In this document: one piece after another, positions 28,232 through 36,828 of the stretch | How positions within the stretch are numbered: the first letter of the stretch is position 1 | Layout: each line of letters starts with the position of its first letter | Assembly (NCBI RefSeq): GCF_024505145.1 | Contig: NZ_JANIAA010000007.1 | Location: forward strand, 62,001 to 126,000 | Length of the DNA: 64,000 bases | DNA from: Streptomyces rugosispiralis | Lineage (GTDB): Bacteria > Actinomycetota > Actinomycetes > Streptomycetales > Streptomycetaceae | Direction of reading: 5' to 3' | Program-made: the position numbers and the translations under genes | Notes under the pieces: model-generated | What the model was told of the DNA's origin: nothing | Database searches by the model: none | The model's input: only the letters and a program-made list of their open reading frames with translations

Positions 28232-28543
28232 TCAACCGGCGGCCGACCCGGCGGTCAGGGCACGCGCCGCACCGGAGCCGCCGCCTCTGACCCACAGCGT
28301 GACGTAGTTGTCGTTGCGGCCGGGGCGGCACTTGTACTCGCCCCACTTGTGCCGTTCGGCACCGGTCCTGCCCGCGCGCTTGCAGGCCGCGGTGGTGTCG
28401 AAGTGCCCCGCCTCCCGCCAGTCGGTGTCGGCGGACGTGGCGGCGAGGGAGGAGGCGGTGGCGGGGGAGGCGGCCGCGGTCCACACGACGGCCCCGGCGC
28501 TCAGGCCGAGGGCGATCGCCGTGCGGATTCGGGTAGGGCGCAT
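28232..28543 (-). CDS. Small secreted protein upstream of the histidine kinase
   Basis: A 103-residue protein with a Sec signal peptide: basic MRPTRIRTA, a hydrophobic core, and a likely cut after SPATA (about residue 30). The mature part of about 70 residues has two cysteines (AACKRAG and YKCRPGR), which can form one disulphide, and the aromatic NDNYVTLWVRGGG. No family is recognised. It ends right at the start of the kinase gene, so it belongs to the same transcript and could be a ligand or partner of the kinase. Confidence 0.78.
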   Translation of the reverse strand: MRPTRIRTAIALGLSAGAVVWTAAASPATASSLAATSADTDWREAGHFDTTAACKRAGRTGAERHKWGEYKCRPGRNDNYVTLWVRGGGSGAARALTAGSAAG

Positions 28544-28672
28544 GGTCGTTCTCCTTGTGTCTCGCCCCGAGCACTACCCGCCACCGCGGCCGTGAAGTGC
28601 GCGGATGCCCCGGCCCACCCGAACCGGTGACCTCCTAGCACCCCCGTTTCCATAGGTGGCGGGATCGGGCGC

Positions 28673-29119
28673 TCACCCCACGAGCAGCAGTACGGCCACG
28701 GCGATCGTCTCCGCCTCTCCGTAAGGCAGTCCGATGCGCGTCAGGGCGAGCATGATGGGCTGCGCCGCCCAGACCTCCAGCGTGTCGAGGAAGTTCGCGA
28801 GCCGGTGGGCGTAGCGGCGCACCATGGCGGTCTCGCGGGGGCTGAGCCGGCTGAGCAGCTTGGCCAGCAGCGCGCCCCCGTGGCGGAGTGCGGTCACCAG
28901 CAGCCGCTGCCGGATGAGCCGCGCGGCCTCGGGGTCGGGGCGGGTGGCGGCGTTGCCACAGTCGCCGTCGCAGTCGCCGTCGCAGTCGCAGTCGCCGGAG
29001 AAGAGCGTGGCCTTGGCGGATTCCAGGGGTCCGGGGTCGCCGGCGGTCTGCCGGACCCGGGTGATGAGATCGTCGATGTCGGCCGCGGTGATGAGCGATT
29101 CCCCCGTGCTGATCGTCAC
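28673..29119 (-). CDS. Uncharacterised protein with a Cys/Asp/Gly repeat
   Basis: A 148-residue protein with no recognised family. GTG 29119 is preferred because GAGGAGGGG precedes it. The N terminus is helical (TAADIDDLITRVRQTAG). Residues about 41-56 read GDCDCDGDCDGDCGN, five cysteines alternating with aspartates. The C-terminal part is helical and basic, ending in a hydrophobic stretch (IAVAVLLLVG). The repeat could bind a metal. At DNA level it is a short tandem repeat of GTCGCA/GTCGCC triplet pairs (about 28958-29000). Confidence 0.72.
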   Translation of the reverse strand: MTISTGESLITAADIDDLITRVRQTAGDPGPLESAKATLFSGDCDCDGDCDGDCGNAATRPDPEAARLIRQRLLVTALRHGGALLAKLLSRLSPRETAMVRRYAHRLANFLDTLEVWAAQPIMLALTRIGLPYGEAETIAVAVLLLVG

Positions 29120-29323
29120 GCGCCCCTCCTCAGTTGGTGTGTGCGGGCTGCGGCCCATGGGGCGGGCCGGCCCTCACCATCGGCCGCCCCGCGTCCCAGG
29201 CACATGAGTCATCCGCCCCGGCCGTGCCCGTGTGGTGGGCCGAACGGGCCATGGAGATGGCTATTTGACGGCCCGTCAGCTACGGTCCGGCTGCCGCGTC
29301 CCATGACGAAGGAGGACATCCGC

Positions 29324-30310
29324 ATGCCCGTCACGGTCGTACGCCTCAACCTCGTCGATCCCGACGCGACCCCGCGCGGCCTGTCCGAGCGGTACCGCGC
29401 CGCGCTGGAGATGGCGGCCTTCGCCGATGAACGGGGCGTCTCCACCCTCCAGACCGAGGAGCACCACGGGTCCCCCGACAACTGGCTGCCCGCCCCGCTG
29501 GCCTTCGCGGGCACGCTGCTGGGCGCCACCCGCCGGATCACCGTCACCGTCTCGGCGCTGATCGCGCCGCTGTACGACCCGCTGCGGCTCGCCGAGGACC
29601 TCGCCGTGCTGGATCTGGCCAGTGGCGGGCGGCTGATCACGGTGGCGGGGATCGGCTACCGGCCGGAGGAGTACGCGGCCCTGGGCACGGACTGGAAGCG
29701 GCGCGGCGCGCTCCAGGACGAGGCGCTGGAGACGCTGCTCGCGGCCTGGACGGGCGAGCCCTTCGAGCACCGGGGCCGCACCGTCCGGATCACCCCGCGC
29801 CCGTACACCCGGCCGCATCCGCCGCTGCTGATCGGCGGCAGCTCCCAGGCGGCGGCGCGTCGCGCGGCCCGCCTGGGCCTGCCGTTCTTCCCCAGCGCGC
29901 ATCTGCCGGAGCTGGAGGCGTACTACCACGCGCGGCGGGCGGAGTACGGCACCGAGGGCTGGTGCCTGATGCCCCCGGCGGCCACCCCGCTGCTGCATCT
30001 GTCCGAGGACCCGGACCGGGCCTGGGAGGAGTACGGCGATCATCTGCTGTACGAGGCGCGCAGGTACGCGTCCTGGCAGCGGGGCACCGTGCGCTCGGCG
30101 GTGCGTTCACGGGCCGATGACGTGGCGGCGCTGCGCCGTGAGGGCGTCTACCGCGTCGTCACCCCGGAGGAGTGCGTGGCGCTGGCGGAGGAGGGCGGCG
30201 AGATGGCGAGCCTGGTGCTCCATCCGCTGTGCGGCGGGATGCCGGTCGAGGAGGGCTGGCGGTCCCTGCGGCTGTTCGCGGAACGAGTGCTGCCCCGCCT
30301 CAAGGGCTGA
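29324..30310 (+). CDS. LLM-class flavin-dependent oxidoreductase
   Basis: A 328-residue luciferase-like (LLM) oxidoreductase, F420- or FMN-dependent. The TIM-barrel landmarks are TLQTEEHHGSPDNWLPAPL, SALIAPLYDPLRLAEDLAVL and GRLITVAGIGYRPEEY, and [19 protein letters not shown]. The substrate is unknown. ATG 29324 has AGGAGG 9 nt upstream; the open frame to 28805 is not used. It is divergent from the Cys/Asp-repeat gene and convergent with glcP. Confidence 0.92.
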   Translation: MPVTVVRLNLVDPDATPRGLSERYRAALEMAAFADERGVSTLQTEEHHGSPDNWLPAPLAFAGTLLGATRRITVTVSALIAPLYDPLRLAEDLAVLDLASGGRLITVAGIGYRPEEYAALGTDWKRRGALQDEALETLLAAWTGEPFEHRGRTVRITPRPYTRPHPPLLIGGSSQAAARRAARLGLPFFPSAHLPELEAYYHARRAEYGTEGWCLMPPAATPLLHLSEDPDRAWEEYGDHLLYEARRYASWQRGTVRSAVRSRADDVAALRREGVYRVVTPEECVALAEEGGEMASLVLHPLCGGMPVEEGWRSLRLFAERVLPRLKG

Positions 30311-30352
30311 GGCGGGGCAGTTCTCCTGTGCGAGGAGTGGGCGGCGGGGGGG

Positions 30353-31771
30353 TTAGCCCATCTCCTCCAACGCCTTGCCCTTGGTCTCCGGCACCCACTT
30401 GAGGATGAACGGGATCGAGAGCAGGGCGAAGGCCGTGTACATGATGTACGTACCCGACAGGTTCCAGTCCGACAGGCTCGGGAAGCTGGCGGTGATGGCC
30501 CAGTTGGCGATCCACTGGGCGGAGGCGGCGACGCCGAGGGCGGCGGCGCGGATCTTGTTCGGGAACATCTCACCGAGCAGGACCCAGACCACCACACCCC
30601 ACGAGAGGGCGAAGAAGAGCACGAAGGCGTGGGCCGCGATCAGCGCCAGGACACCCTCCGCGTGCGGCAGCTTGCCGTCCACCAGATGCGCCGAGAAGGC
30701 CCAGGCCACCAGGGCCAGGGAGATGGCCATGCCCACGGAGCCGATGAGCGCGAGCGGCTTGCGGCCGATCCGGTCGACGAAGATCATCGCGATCACGGTG
30801 CCGAGGATGTTGATGATCGACGTGGTGAAGGAGTAGAAGAACGAGCTGCTCGGGTCGACGCCGACGGACTGCCACAGCGTCGAGGAGTAGTAGAACGCCA
30901 CGTTGATGCCGACGAGCTGCTGGAAGACCGAGAGCCCGATGCCGATCCAGACGATGGGCAGCAGACCGAACCGGCCGCCGAGGAGGTCCTTGAAGGTCGA
31001 CCTCTCCTCACTGCGCATGGCCTGGTCGATCTCGGCGACCCGCACATCGAGGTCCACGGTCTTGCCCTCGACCTCCTCCAGGACCTTCTTGGCCTGGGCG
31101 GTGCGGCCGGCGGAGATCAGGAAGCGGGGCGACTCGGGGATGGCGAAGGACAGCAGTCCGTAGAGGACAGCGGGGATGATCATGACGCCGAGCATCCACT
31201 GCCATGCCTCCAGGCCCGCGATCTTCCCGCGCTGGTCGCCGTCGGCGAGGTTGAGGATGCCCCAGTTGACGAGCTGGGAGATGGCGATGCCGACGACGAT
31301 CGCGGCCTGCTGGAACGAGGCGAGCCGGCCACGGTAGGCGGGCGGGGCGACCTCGGCGATGTAGGCCGGGCCGATCACCGAGGCCATGCCGATGCCGACG
31401 CCGCCGAGCACCCGCCAGAAGGCCAGGTCCCACAGCGAGAAGGGCAGTGCCGAGCCGACCGCGCTGATCGTGAAGAGGGCGGCGGCGATCTGCATGACGC
31501 GGATCCGGCCGATCCGGTCGGCTATCCGGCCCGCGGTGGCGGCACCGATGGCCGAACCGATCAGGGCGATGGCCACGACCTGGGCGAGGGCCGCGGAGCC
31601 GATGTCGTACTTGCCGCGGATGGCTTCGACCGCTCCGTTGATCACCGAGCTGTCGTAGCCGAAGAGAAAGCCGCCCATCGCGGCGGCTGCGGTGATGAAG
31701 ATGACGTGGCCGAGGTGATCCGGCTGGGCCTTGCGGCCCTCGGCTCCCTGTGCCTGCACGGTGGTGGACAA
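30353..31771 (-). CDS. glcP: Glucose permease GlcP (MFS sugar porter)
   Basis: A 472-residue major facilitator sugar/H+ symporter. It has 12 membrane segments with sugar-porter signatures: GFLFGYDSSVINGAV, GRIADRIGRIRVM, PESPRFLISAGR, FQQLVGINVAFYYSSTLW, VDRIGRKPLALIG and the terminal VPETKGKALEEM. In S. coelicolor, GlcP is the main glucose transporter and its gene sits next to smc, as here. The start is TTG 31771, which gives 472 residues and has AGGAG 6 nt upstream; the track-like start at 31798 lacks one. Its promoter and operators lie in 31861-31914. Confidence 0.92.
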   Translation of the reverse strand: MSTTVQAQGAEGRKAQPDHLGHVIFITAAAAMGGFLFGYDSSVINGAVEAIRGKYDIGSAALAQVVAIALIGSAIGAATAGRIADRIGRIRVMQIAAALFTISAVGSALPFSLWDLAFWRVLGGVGIGMASVIGPAYIAEVAPPAYRGRLASFQQAAIVVGIAISQLVNWGILNLADGDQRGKIAGLEAWQWMLGVMIIPAVLYGLLSFAIPESPRFLISAGRTAQAKKVLEEVEGKTVDLDVRVAEIDQAMRSEERSTFKDLLGGRFGLLPIVWIGIGLSVFQQLVGINVAFYYSSTLWQSVGVDPSSSFFYSFTTSIINILGTVIAMIFVDRIGRKPLALIGSVGMAISLALVAWAFSAHLVDGKLPHAEGVLALIAAHAFVLFFALSWGVVVWVLLGEMFPNKIRAAALGVAASAQWIANWAITASFPSLSDWNLSGTYIMYTAFALLSIPFILKWVPETKGKALEEMG

Positions 31772-31860
31772 CGTGAACTCCTGACGCCCGCCCGGCAACG
31801 GCGCCGGACGTGGGGGGACGGCTGGCCCTTCCAGCGGTCGCGGCTGAGATGTCGACCACC

Positions 31861-31903
31861 ACTTGAAGGTAAAAGCAACGTTGCAGAGACTATTCCTTCA
31901 AGT
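31861..31903 (-). promoter_or_regulatory. 9-bp inverted repeat around the glcP start region
   Basis: ACTTGAAGG at 31861-31869 and its exact reverse complement CCTTCAAGT at 31895-31903 flank the -10 element and the palindrome. More TTGAAG-like half-sites lie at 31904-31910 (TCGAAG) and 31970-31975 (CTTCAA). This looks like a multi-site operator. Confidence 0.55.
31875..31884 (-). promoter_or_regulatory. Perfect palindrome GCAACGTTGC at the glcP promoter
   Basis: A 10-bp perfect palindrome with a central CG, of the type bound by LacI-family repressors. It lies directly downstream of the -10 element, where it would overlap the transcription start. The protein that binds it cannot be read from the sequence. 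Confidence 0.6.
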
Positions 31904-31914
31904 TTCGAAGTCAA
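31887..31914 (-). promoter_or_regulatory. glcP promoter (-35 TTGACT, -10 TAGTCT)
   Basis: On the minus strand TTGACT (31909-31914) is followed after 16 nt by TAGTCT (31887-31892). This fits a principal-sigma (HrdB) promoter. It is about 115 nt upstream of the TTG start of glcP. Confidence 0.65.
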
Positions 31915-31987
31915 TAGGGTGTGACGAAGAAATCACTCCAGCAAGCCGACACGCGGGCATAAGTCTTGACTTCAAGTATTGAAACGT

Positions 31988-34900
31988 TCACCGCAGGCGC
32001 TGGCTGATGACCTTCGAGACGCCGTCACCCTGCATGGAGACGCCGTACAGCGCGTCGGCGACCTCCATCGTCCGCTTCTGGTGGGTGATCACGATCAGCT
32101 GGGATGCCTCCTGGAGCTCCTGCATGATCCGGATCAGCCGCTGCAGATTGGTGTCGTCGAGCGCCGCCTCGACCTCGTCCATCACATAGAACGGGCTCGG
32201 CCGCGCCTTGAAGATCGACACCAGCAGGGCCACGGCGGTCAGCGAGCGCTCACCGCCCGACAGCAGCGACAGCCGCTTGACCTTCTTGCCCGGCGGCCGG
32301 GCCTCCACATCCACGCCCGTGGTCAGCATGTTCTCCGGGTCGGTCAGCACCAGCCGCCCTTCCCCGCCCGGGAACAGCCGCGAGAAGACGCCCTCGAACT
32401 CGCGCGCGGTGTCCCGGTACGCCTCCGTGAAGACCTGCTCGACCCGCTCGTCGACCTCCTTGACCACCTGGAGGAGATCGGCCCGGGTCTTCTTGAGGTC
32501 CTCCAGCTGCTCGCTCAGGAACTGATGCCGCTCCTCCAGCGCCGCGAACTCCTCCAGCGCCAGCGGGTTGACCTTGCCGAGCTGCTGGTACGCGCGCTCC
32601 GCGGCCTTCAGCCGCTTCTCCTGCTGCGCTCTGACGTACCGCACCGGCTGGTTGCGCGGATGCTCCCCCGCGGCGGAGCCGCTATCGGATGCAGTCTCCG
32701 GCAGCACCTCCCCTTCCGCAGGAAGCGACGGCGGGACGAGCTGGTCGGGGCCGTATTCGGCGATCAGCCCGGCCGGTTCGACGCCCAGCTCCTCCAGCGC
32801 CTTGGTCTCCAGCTGCTCGATCCGCATCCGCTTCTCGGCGCCCAGCACCTCGCCCCGGTGCACCGAGTCGGTCAGCTTGTCCAGCTCGCTCTTGAGGTCA
32901 CGCCCCTGGCCGCGGGCGGCGTCCAGCTCCCGCTCGCGCTCGGCCTTGGCGCGCTCCGCGGCGTCCCGCTCCCGCTCGGCCCGTACCAGCGACACCTCGA
33001 CATGCGCCAGCAGCTGGCGGGCGCCGGAGGCCACCGCGGAGGCCACCTCGGCCTCGTGGCGCAGCCGGGCGCGCCGCTGCTCGGCGCGTGCCCGGGCCTC
33101 GCGCTCGGCGCGTGCGCCCCGGTCGAGCGCGTCGGCCCGCCCCGCGAGCCCCTTGACGCGCTCCTCATGCGTACGGACCTGGAGCCGCGCCTCCATCTCG
33201 GTCTGCCGGGCGTTGGCGCCGTCGGCCGCCAGCCGGTCGCGTACGGAGGTGTCGGGCTCCTCCTCGCCCGGCTCCTCCTCCGCCACGGCCAGCCGCTCGG
33301 CGAGCTCCTCGGCCTCCTCGGTCGCCCGCTCCAGCGCCTCCTCGGCCCTGGCGACGGCCGCGGTGCTCCGCTCGGCCTCCCCGGCGGCCCCGCGCGCCTG
33401 TCCGGCCAGCCGGCCCAGCGACTGCGCGACCCGCGACTTCTCCCGGTCCGCCGCGCTCCGGCGGCCCGCGAGTTCCTCGACGAGCGCCAGGCACTCGGCC
33501 CGCCGCTCCTGCGCCGCGCGCTGCGCCCGGGCCAGCTCCTCGCACCGTACGGCGAGCCGCTCGAGCTCGGCCGCGGCCTCGTCGACGGACGCCTGCACCT
33601 CCAGCAGCGTGGGCGCCCCGGCGGAACCGCCCTGCGCGAAGTGCGCCCCGAGCAGATCGCCCTCGGCGGTCACGGCCGTCAACTCCGGCCGCCGCGCGAG
33701 GAGTTCCTCCGCCTCCTCCAGGCTCTCGACCACGACCATGCCGTCGAGCAACCGCCTTACGGCGGGCAACAGCGCCGCGGGCCCGGCCACCAGATCCGCC
33801 ACCCGCGGCAACGCTTCGACGGCCGCGGCCTTCCCGCCCGGCTCGTCCCCGGGCACTGCCCTCGATACGGCCGCCTCTCCCCCGGCGGGCTGCGGCACCC
33901 GCGCGGAAACGGCCGCCGCGGACGCCCCACCGGCGGCGGCGACCGTGGCCCCGGACTCGGCCGCCGTGGCACCGGACTCGGTCGCGACCGTGGTACCGGA
34001 CTCGGTCACCACCGTGGCCCCGGACTCGGTCACGACCGTGGTCCCGGTCTCGACGGCGGCCGGGGAACCGTCGTCCGCCGTAAGGGGCTCGCGCCCCTCG
34101 CTCGCGGCTTCCGCGTCGTCCCGGCGCGCGGAGTCGGCACCCGGCACCCGCGTGCCGGGCACGGCGGCGGCACCATGAGCCGCGCCCGGAGACGCCCCCG
34201 CGGCATCGGCGACGGCCTGCGGCGCGCCCGGACCGCCGGGCTCCGACGCGTCACCCGGCCAAGAGCCCTCATCGGATCCCGAGGACTCGGCCAACGGACC
34301 GTCCGGGGACCGCGTGCCGGGCACGGCGGCGGCGCCGTCAGCCGTCCCGGTGGAGCCCCCGGTGTAGCCCTCCGGCGTGGGCGTGGCAGCCGGGGAACCA
34401 GCCCCGGCCATGGGCGTTTCGGCATCCGCGCCCGCCGCCCCGCCCGGCTCGAACCGGGGGACGAGAGCGCCGGGCGCCGCTGGGGTGGCCACCGATCGCG
34501 GCCCGGCCCCCTGGCCCGGCTCGCTCGGCGCAGCCCCCTCGGCGCGCGTGCCCGGCACAAGGGCGCCGCCGCCCGGCGCGGGTTCGCCGGAGCTGCCCGG
34601 CTCCGGCGCGGCGGACGACGGCCCCACGAGGTTGGCCGACGAGGGCTCCCCGCCCTCGGCGTCCGGCGTCGTCAGCAGGAGGGCGGCGCGTCCGGCGTCG
34701 TCGGCGCGGAGGAGGCGGATCGCCTCGGCGGCCGCATGGGGGCCACTGACGGCGATCGCGTCGGCGGCGGCGCCCAGGGCCGTGGCGACCGGGACCTCGA
34801 AGCCCGGGGTCACGGTGAGGAGTTCGGCGGCGGGGCCCAGGAGTCCGCCGAGACGGTCGGCGGCGGCCATAAGGGCGCCCGTGCCGTCCTTACGGCGCAG

Positions 34901-36382
34901 GCCGAGGGCGAGGGCGTCATGCCGGGCGGAGGTCGCGGCGCGCTCGCGTTCGGCGGCCGTCGCCGCCTCGCGGGCCGCGCTCAGCGCCGCCTCCGCCTCG
35001 GCCAGCTCGTGCTTCGCGGCCTCGTGGCGCTCCGCCAACTCCACGTCGTCCGCGTCGAGTCCGTCGACCTCCGCCTTGAGCTGCTCGTACTCCTCCTGCG
35101 CGGCGACCGCCCGGGTCTGTGCCTCGTCACGGGACGCGGCCAGCCGCTCGATCTCGGCGTGGGCCGAACCGGCCCGGCCGCGGGCGGCGTTCACCTGGCC
35201 CTGGAGCCGGGCGAGCCCTTCGCGGCGGTCGGCGATGGCACGGGCCACGTCCTTGAGCCGGCGCTCCTCCTCGGCCAGGCTCCGCTCGAGCTCGGCCCGG
35301 TGCGCCACGGTGTCGTCCAGCGCCCGGCTCGCCGCCTCCAGGGCGGCCTCCAGTTCGGCCTCCTGCTCCCGGATGCGGGCCGCCTCGCGCTCCATGTCCT
35401 CGGGGTCGCGGCCGCGCCGCTCCTCCCCGGGGGCGGAGGTGGCGCTCTTGACCCGGGCTTCGGCCAGGCTGATCGTGCCGCGCACCCGCTCGGCGAGCTG
35501 CGAGAGCTCGTACCAGGTCTGCTGGGCGTCCCGGAGCCGGGGCGCGAGCCGCCGCACCTGCTCCTCCAGCGCCGCCTCGCGCTGCTGGGCGGTCCGCAGC
35601 TCGGCCTCCGCGGTCTCCTTACGGCGCTTGAGCTCGGCCTCGTCGGCGACCTCGGCACGCAGCGCCTCGCGCAGGGTCACCAGGTCGTCGGCGAGCAGCC
35701 GCAGCCGGGCGTCGCGCAGATCGGCCTGGATGACCGCGGCCCGCCGGGCCACCGCGGCCTGCCGGCCAAGCGGCTTGAGCTGGCGGCGCAGCTCGTCGGT
35801 GAGGTCCTGGACGCGGGCGAGGTTGGCCTGCATCGCGTCCAGCTTCCGCAGCGCCTTCTCCTTGCGCTTGCGGTGCTTGAGGACGCCCGCGGCCTCCTCG
35901 ATAAAGGCGCGGCGGCCGGTCGGGTCGGCGTGCAGCACCCCGTCGAGCTGGCCCTGCCCGACGATGACGTGCATCTCACGGCCGATGCCGGAGTCGGAGA
36001 GCAGCTCCTGGATGTCCAGCAGCCGGCAGGTGTCCCCGTTGAGCTGGTACTCGCTGCCGCCGTTGCGGAACATGATCCGCGTGATGGTGACTTCGGCGTA
36101 GTCGATGGGCAGCGCGCCATCCGCGTTGTCGATGGTGAGCGAGACCTCGGCGCGGCCGAGTGGGGGACGGCCGGTGGTCCCGGCGAAGATGACGTCCTCC
36201 ATCTTGCCGCCGCGCAGGGACTTGGCACCCTGTTCGCCCATGACCCAGGAAAGGGCGTCCACGACATTGGACTTGCCCGAGCCATTGGGGCCGACGACGC
36301 AGGTGATGCCCGGCTCGAACCGGAGCGTCGTGGCGGAGGCGAAGGATTTGAACCCTCGCAGGGTCAGGCTCTTGAGATGCAC
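31988..36382 (-). CDS. smc: Chromosome segregation protein SMC with a large hinge insert
   Basis: Condensin subunit SMC, 1464 residues against about 1190 in other Streptomyces. GTG 36382 gives MHLKSLTLRGFKSFASATTL. The N-terminal ATPase half has Walker A GPNGSGKSNV; long coiled coils follow; the C-terminal half has LSLLSGGERSLTAVALL and Walker B VMDEVEAALDDTN. Inside the hinge (about residues 570-850; nt 33820-34670) there is a low-complexity Ala/Gly/Pro/Ser/Thr insert with four VPGTR repeats and tandem TVVTESGA-type repeats. Normal hinge sequence resumes at ADLVAGPAALLPAVRRLLDG. Both ATPase halves are intact, so the protein should work. Confidence 0.95.
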   Translation of the reverse strand: MHLKSLTLRGFKSFASATTLRFEPGITCVVGPNGSGKSNVVDALSWVMGEQGAKSLRGGKMEDVIFAGTTGRPPLGRAEVSLTIDNADGALPIDYAEVTITRIMFRNGGSEYQLNGDTCRLLDIQELLSDSGIGREMHVIVGQGQLDGVLHADPTGRRAFIEEAAGVLKHRKRKEKALRKLDAMQANLARVQDLTDELRRQLKPLGRQAAVARRAAVIQADLRDARLRLLADDLVTLREALRAEVADEAELKRRKETAEAELRTAQQREAALEEQVRRLAPRLRDAQQTWYELSQLAERVRGTISLAEARVKSATSAPGEERRGRDPEDMEREAARIREQEAELEAALEAASRALDDTVAHRAELERSLAEEERRLKDVARAIADRREGLARLQGQVNAARGRAGSAHAEIERLAASRDEAQTRAVAAQEEYEQLKAEVDGLDADDVELAERHEAAKHELAEAEAALSAAREAATAAERERAATSARHDALALGLRRKDGTGALMAAADRLGGLLGPAAELLTVTPGFEVPVATALGAAADAIAVSGPHAAAEAIRLLRADDAGRAALLLTTPDAEGGEPSSANLVGPSSAAPEPGSSGEPAPGGGALVPGTRAEGAAPSEPGQGAGPRSVATPAAPGALVPRFEPGGAAGADAETPMAGAGSPAATPTPEGYTGGSTGTADGAAAVPGTRSPDGPLAESSGSDEGSWPGDASEPGGPGAPQAVADAAGASPGAAHGAAAVPGTRVPGADSARRDDAEAASEGREPLTADDGSPAAVETGTTVVTESGATVVTESGTTVATESGATAAESGATVAAAGGASAAAVSARVPQPAGGEAAVSRAVPGDEPGGKAAAVEALPRVADLVAGPAALLPAVRRLLDGMVVVESLEEAEELLARRPELTAVTAEGDLLGAHFAQGGSAGAPTLLEVQASVDEAAAELERLAVRCEELARAQRAAQERRAECLALVEELAGRRSAADREKSRVAQSLGRLAGQARGAAGEAERSTAAVARAEEALERATEEAEELAERLAVAEEEPGEEEPDTSVRDRLAADGANARQTEMEARLQVRTHEERVKGLAGRADALDRGARAEREARARAEQRRARLRHEAEVASAVASGARQLLAHVEVSLVRAERERDAAERAKAERERELDAARGQGRDLKSELDKLTDSVHRGEVLGAEKRMRIEQLETKALEELGVEPAGLIAEYGPDQLVPPSLPAEGEVLPETASDSGSAAGEHPRNQPVRYVRAQQEKRLKAAERAYQQLGKVNPLALEEFAALEERHQFLSEQLEDLKKTRADLLQVVKEVDERVEQVFTEAYRDTAREFEGVFSRLFPGGEGRLVLTDPENMLTTGVDVEARPPGKKVKRLSLLSGGERSLTAVALLVSIFKARPSPFYVMDEVEAALDDTNLQRLIRIMQELQEASQLIVITHQKRTMEVADALYGVSMQGDGVSKVISQRLR
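33820..34670 (-). repeat. Low-complexity insert in the SMC hinge, with 30-bp tandem repeats
   Basis: About 850 nt coding for an Ala/Gly/Pro/Glu/Thr-rich segment. Between about 33945 and 34060 a 30-bp unit (CCGGACTCGGTCAC-GACCGTGGT type) repeats about four times, giving TESGATVV-like decapeptides. Segments coding VPGTR recur at about 34145, 34310 and 34550. The frame is preserved throughout. Confidence 0.85.
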
Positions 36383-36549
36383 GCCTTTGGACTCTACCCG
36401 CCGCACTTCCTCCGGCACCGTCCCATGACGGTGGCGCGGCGCACCCGTCCCGGCTTTTTCTCCGTTTCAGCAATGATCGGTTTCACCGCTGGGAGAGAGG
36501 GGCACATCAGTCGGTAAGGGTGGCTCGGAGGCACACTGGGGACACGACG

Positions 36550-36571
36550 AAGGGACGCCGAAGCGTCCCTT
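36550..36571 (-). terminator. Terminator after the small coiled-coil gene
   Basis: AAGGGACGC-CGAA-GCGTCCCTT: a perfect 9-bp stem with a stable tetraloop, 51 nt after the stop of the 68-residue gene. Confidence 0.85.
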
Positions 36572-36621
36572 GAGGATTCTCAAGCGGCTGACGATGCAGC
36601 CCGACCGGCCCTGGGGCTGGG

Positions 36622-36828
36622 TCAGGCGAGCGCAGGCTCCGCCTGGGATACGTCGATGCTTTCGAGCAGCGAGTCGCCGTGACGAGCGGCGGCGGACAGC
36701 GCGTCGTTCTCGGCCTGAATCCGCACGAGTTCGGATTCGAGGTCCTGGACGCGCTGCTGAAGCCGTCGCATCTCGGCGAGGACTCGGGGGTCGGAACCGC
36801 CGACGTAACCGAGAAGCGCCTTTGCCAT
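36622..36828 (-). CDS. Small coiled-coil protein between smc and acyP
   Basis: A 68-residue protein starting MAKALLGYVGGSDPRVLAEM. The middle is a predicted coiled coil (EMRRLQQRVQDLESELVRIQ). The rest is Ala/Ser/Asp-rich. Small proteins of this kind are conserved in Streptomyces at this place; function is unknown. The adjacent terminator and a spacer of about 370 nt upstream support an independent transcription unit. Confidence 0.82.
   Translation of the reverse strand: MAKALLGYVGGSDPRVLAEMRRLQQRVQDLESELVRIQAENDALSAAARHGDSLLESIDVSQAEPALA

Noticed and set aside
29265..29290. TTGACG as a -35 upstream of the luciferase-like gene
   Set aside because: No -10 element lies 16-19 nt downstream.
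31979..36517. A 1512-codon open frame antisense to smc
   Set aside because: It is the mirror of the GC-rich smc frame; its product is Arg/Leu/Gly-rich with no domain, and smc is clearly the real gene.
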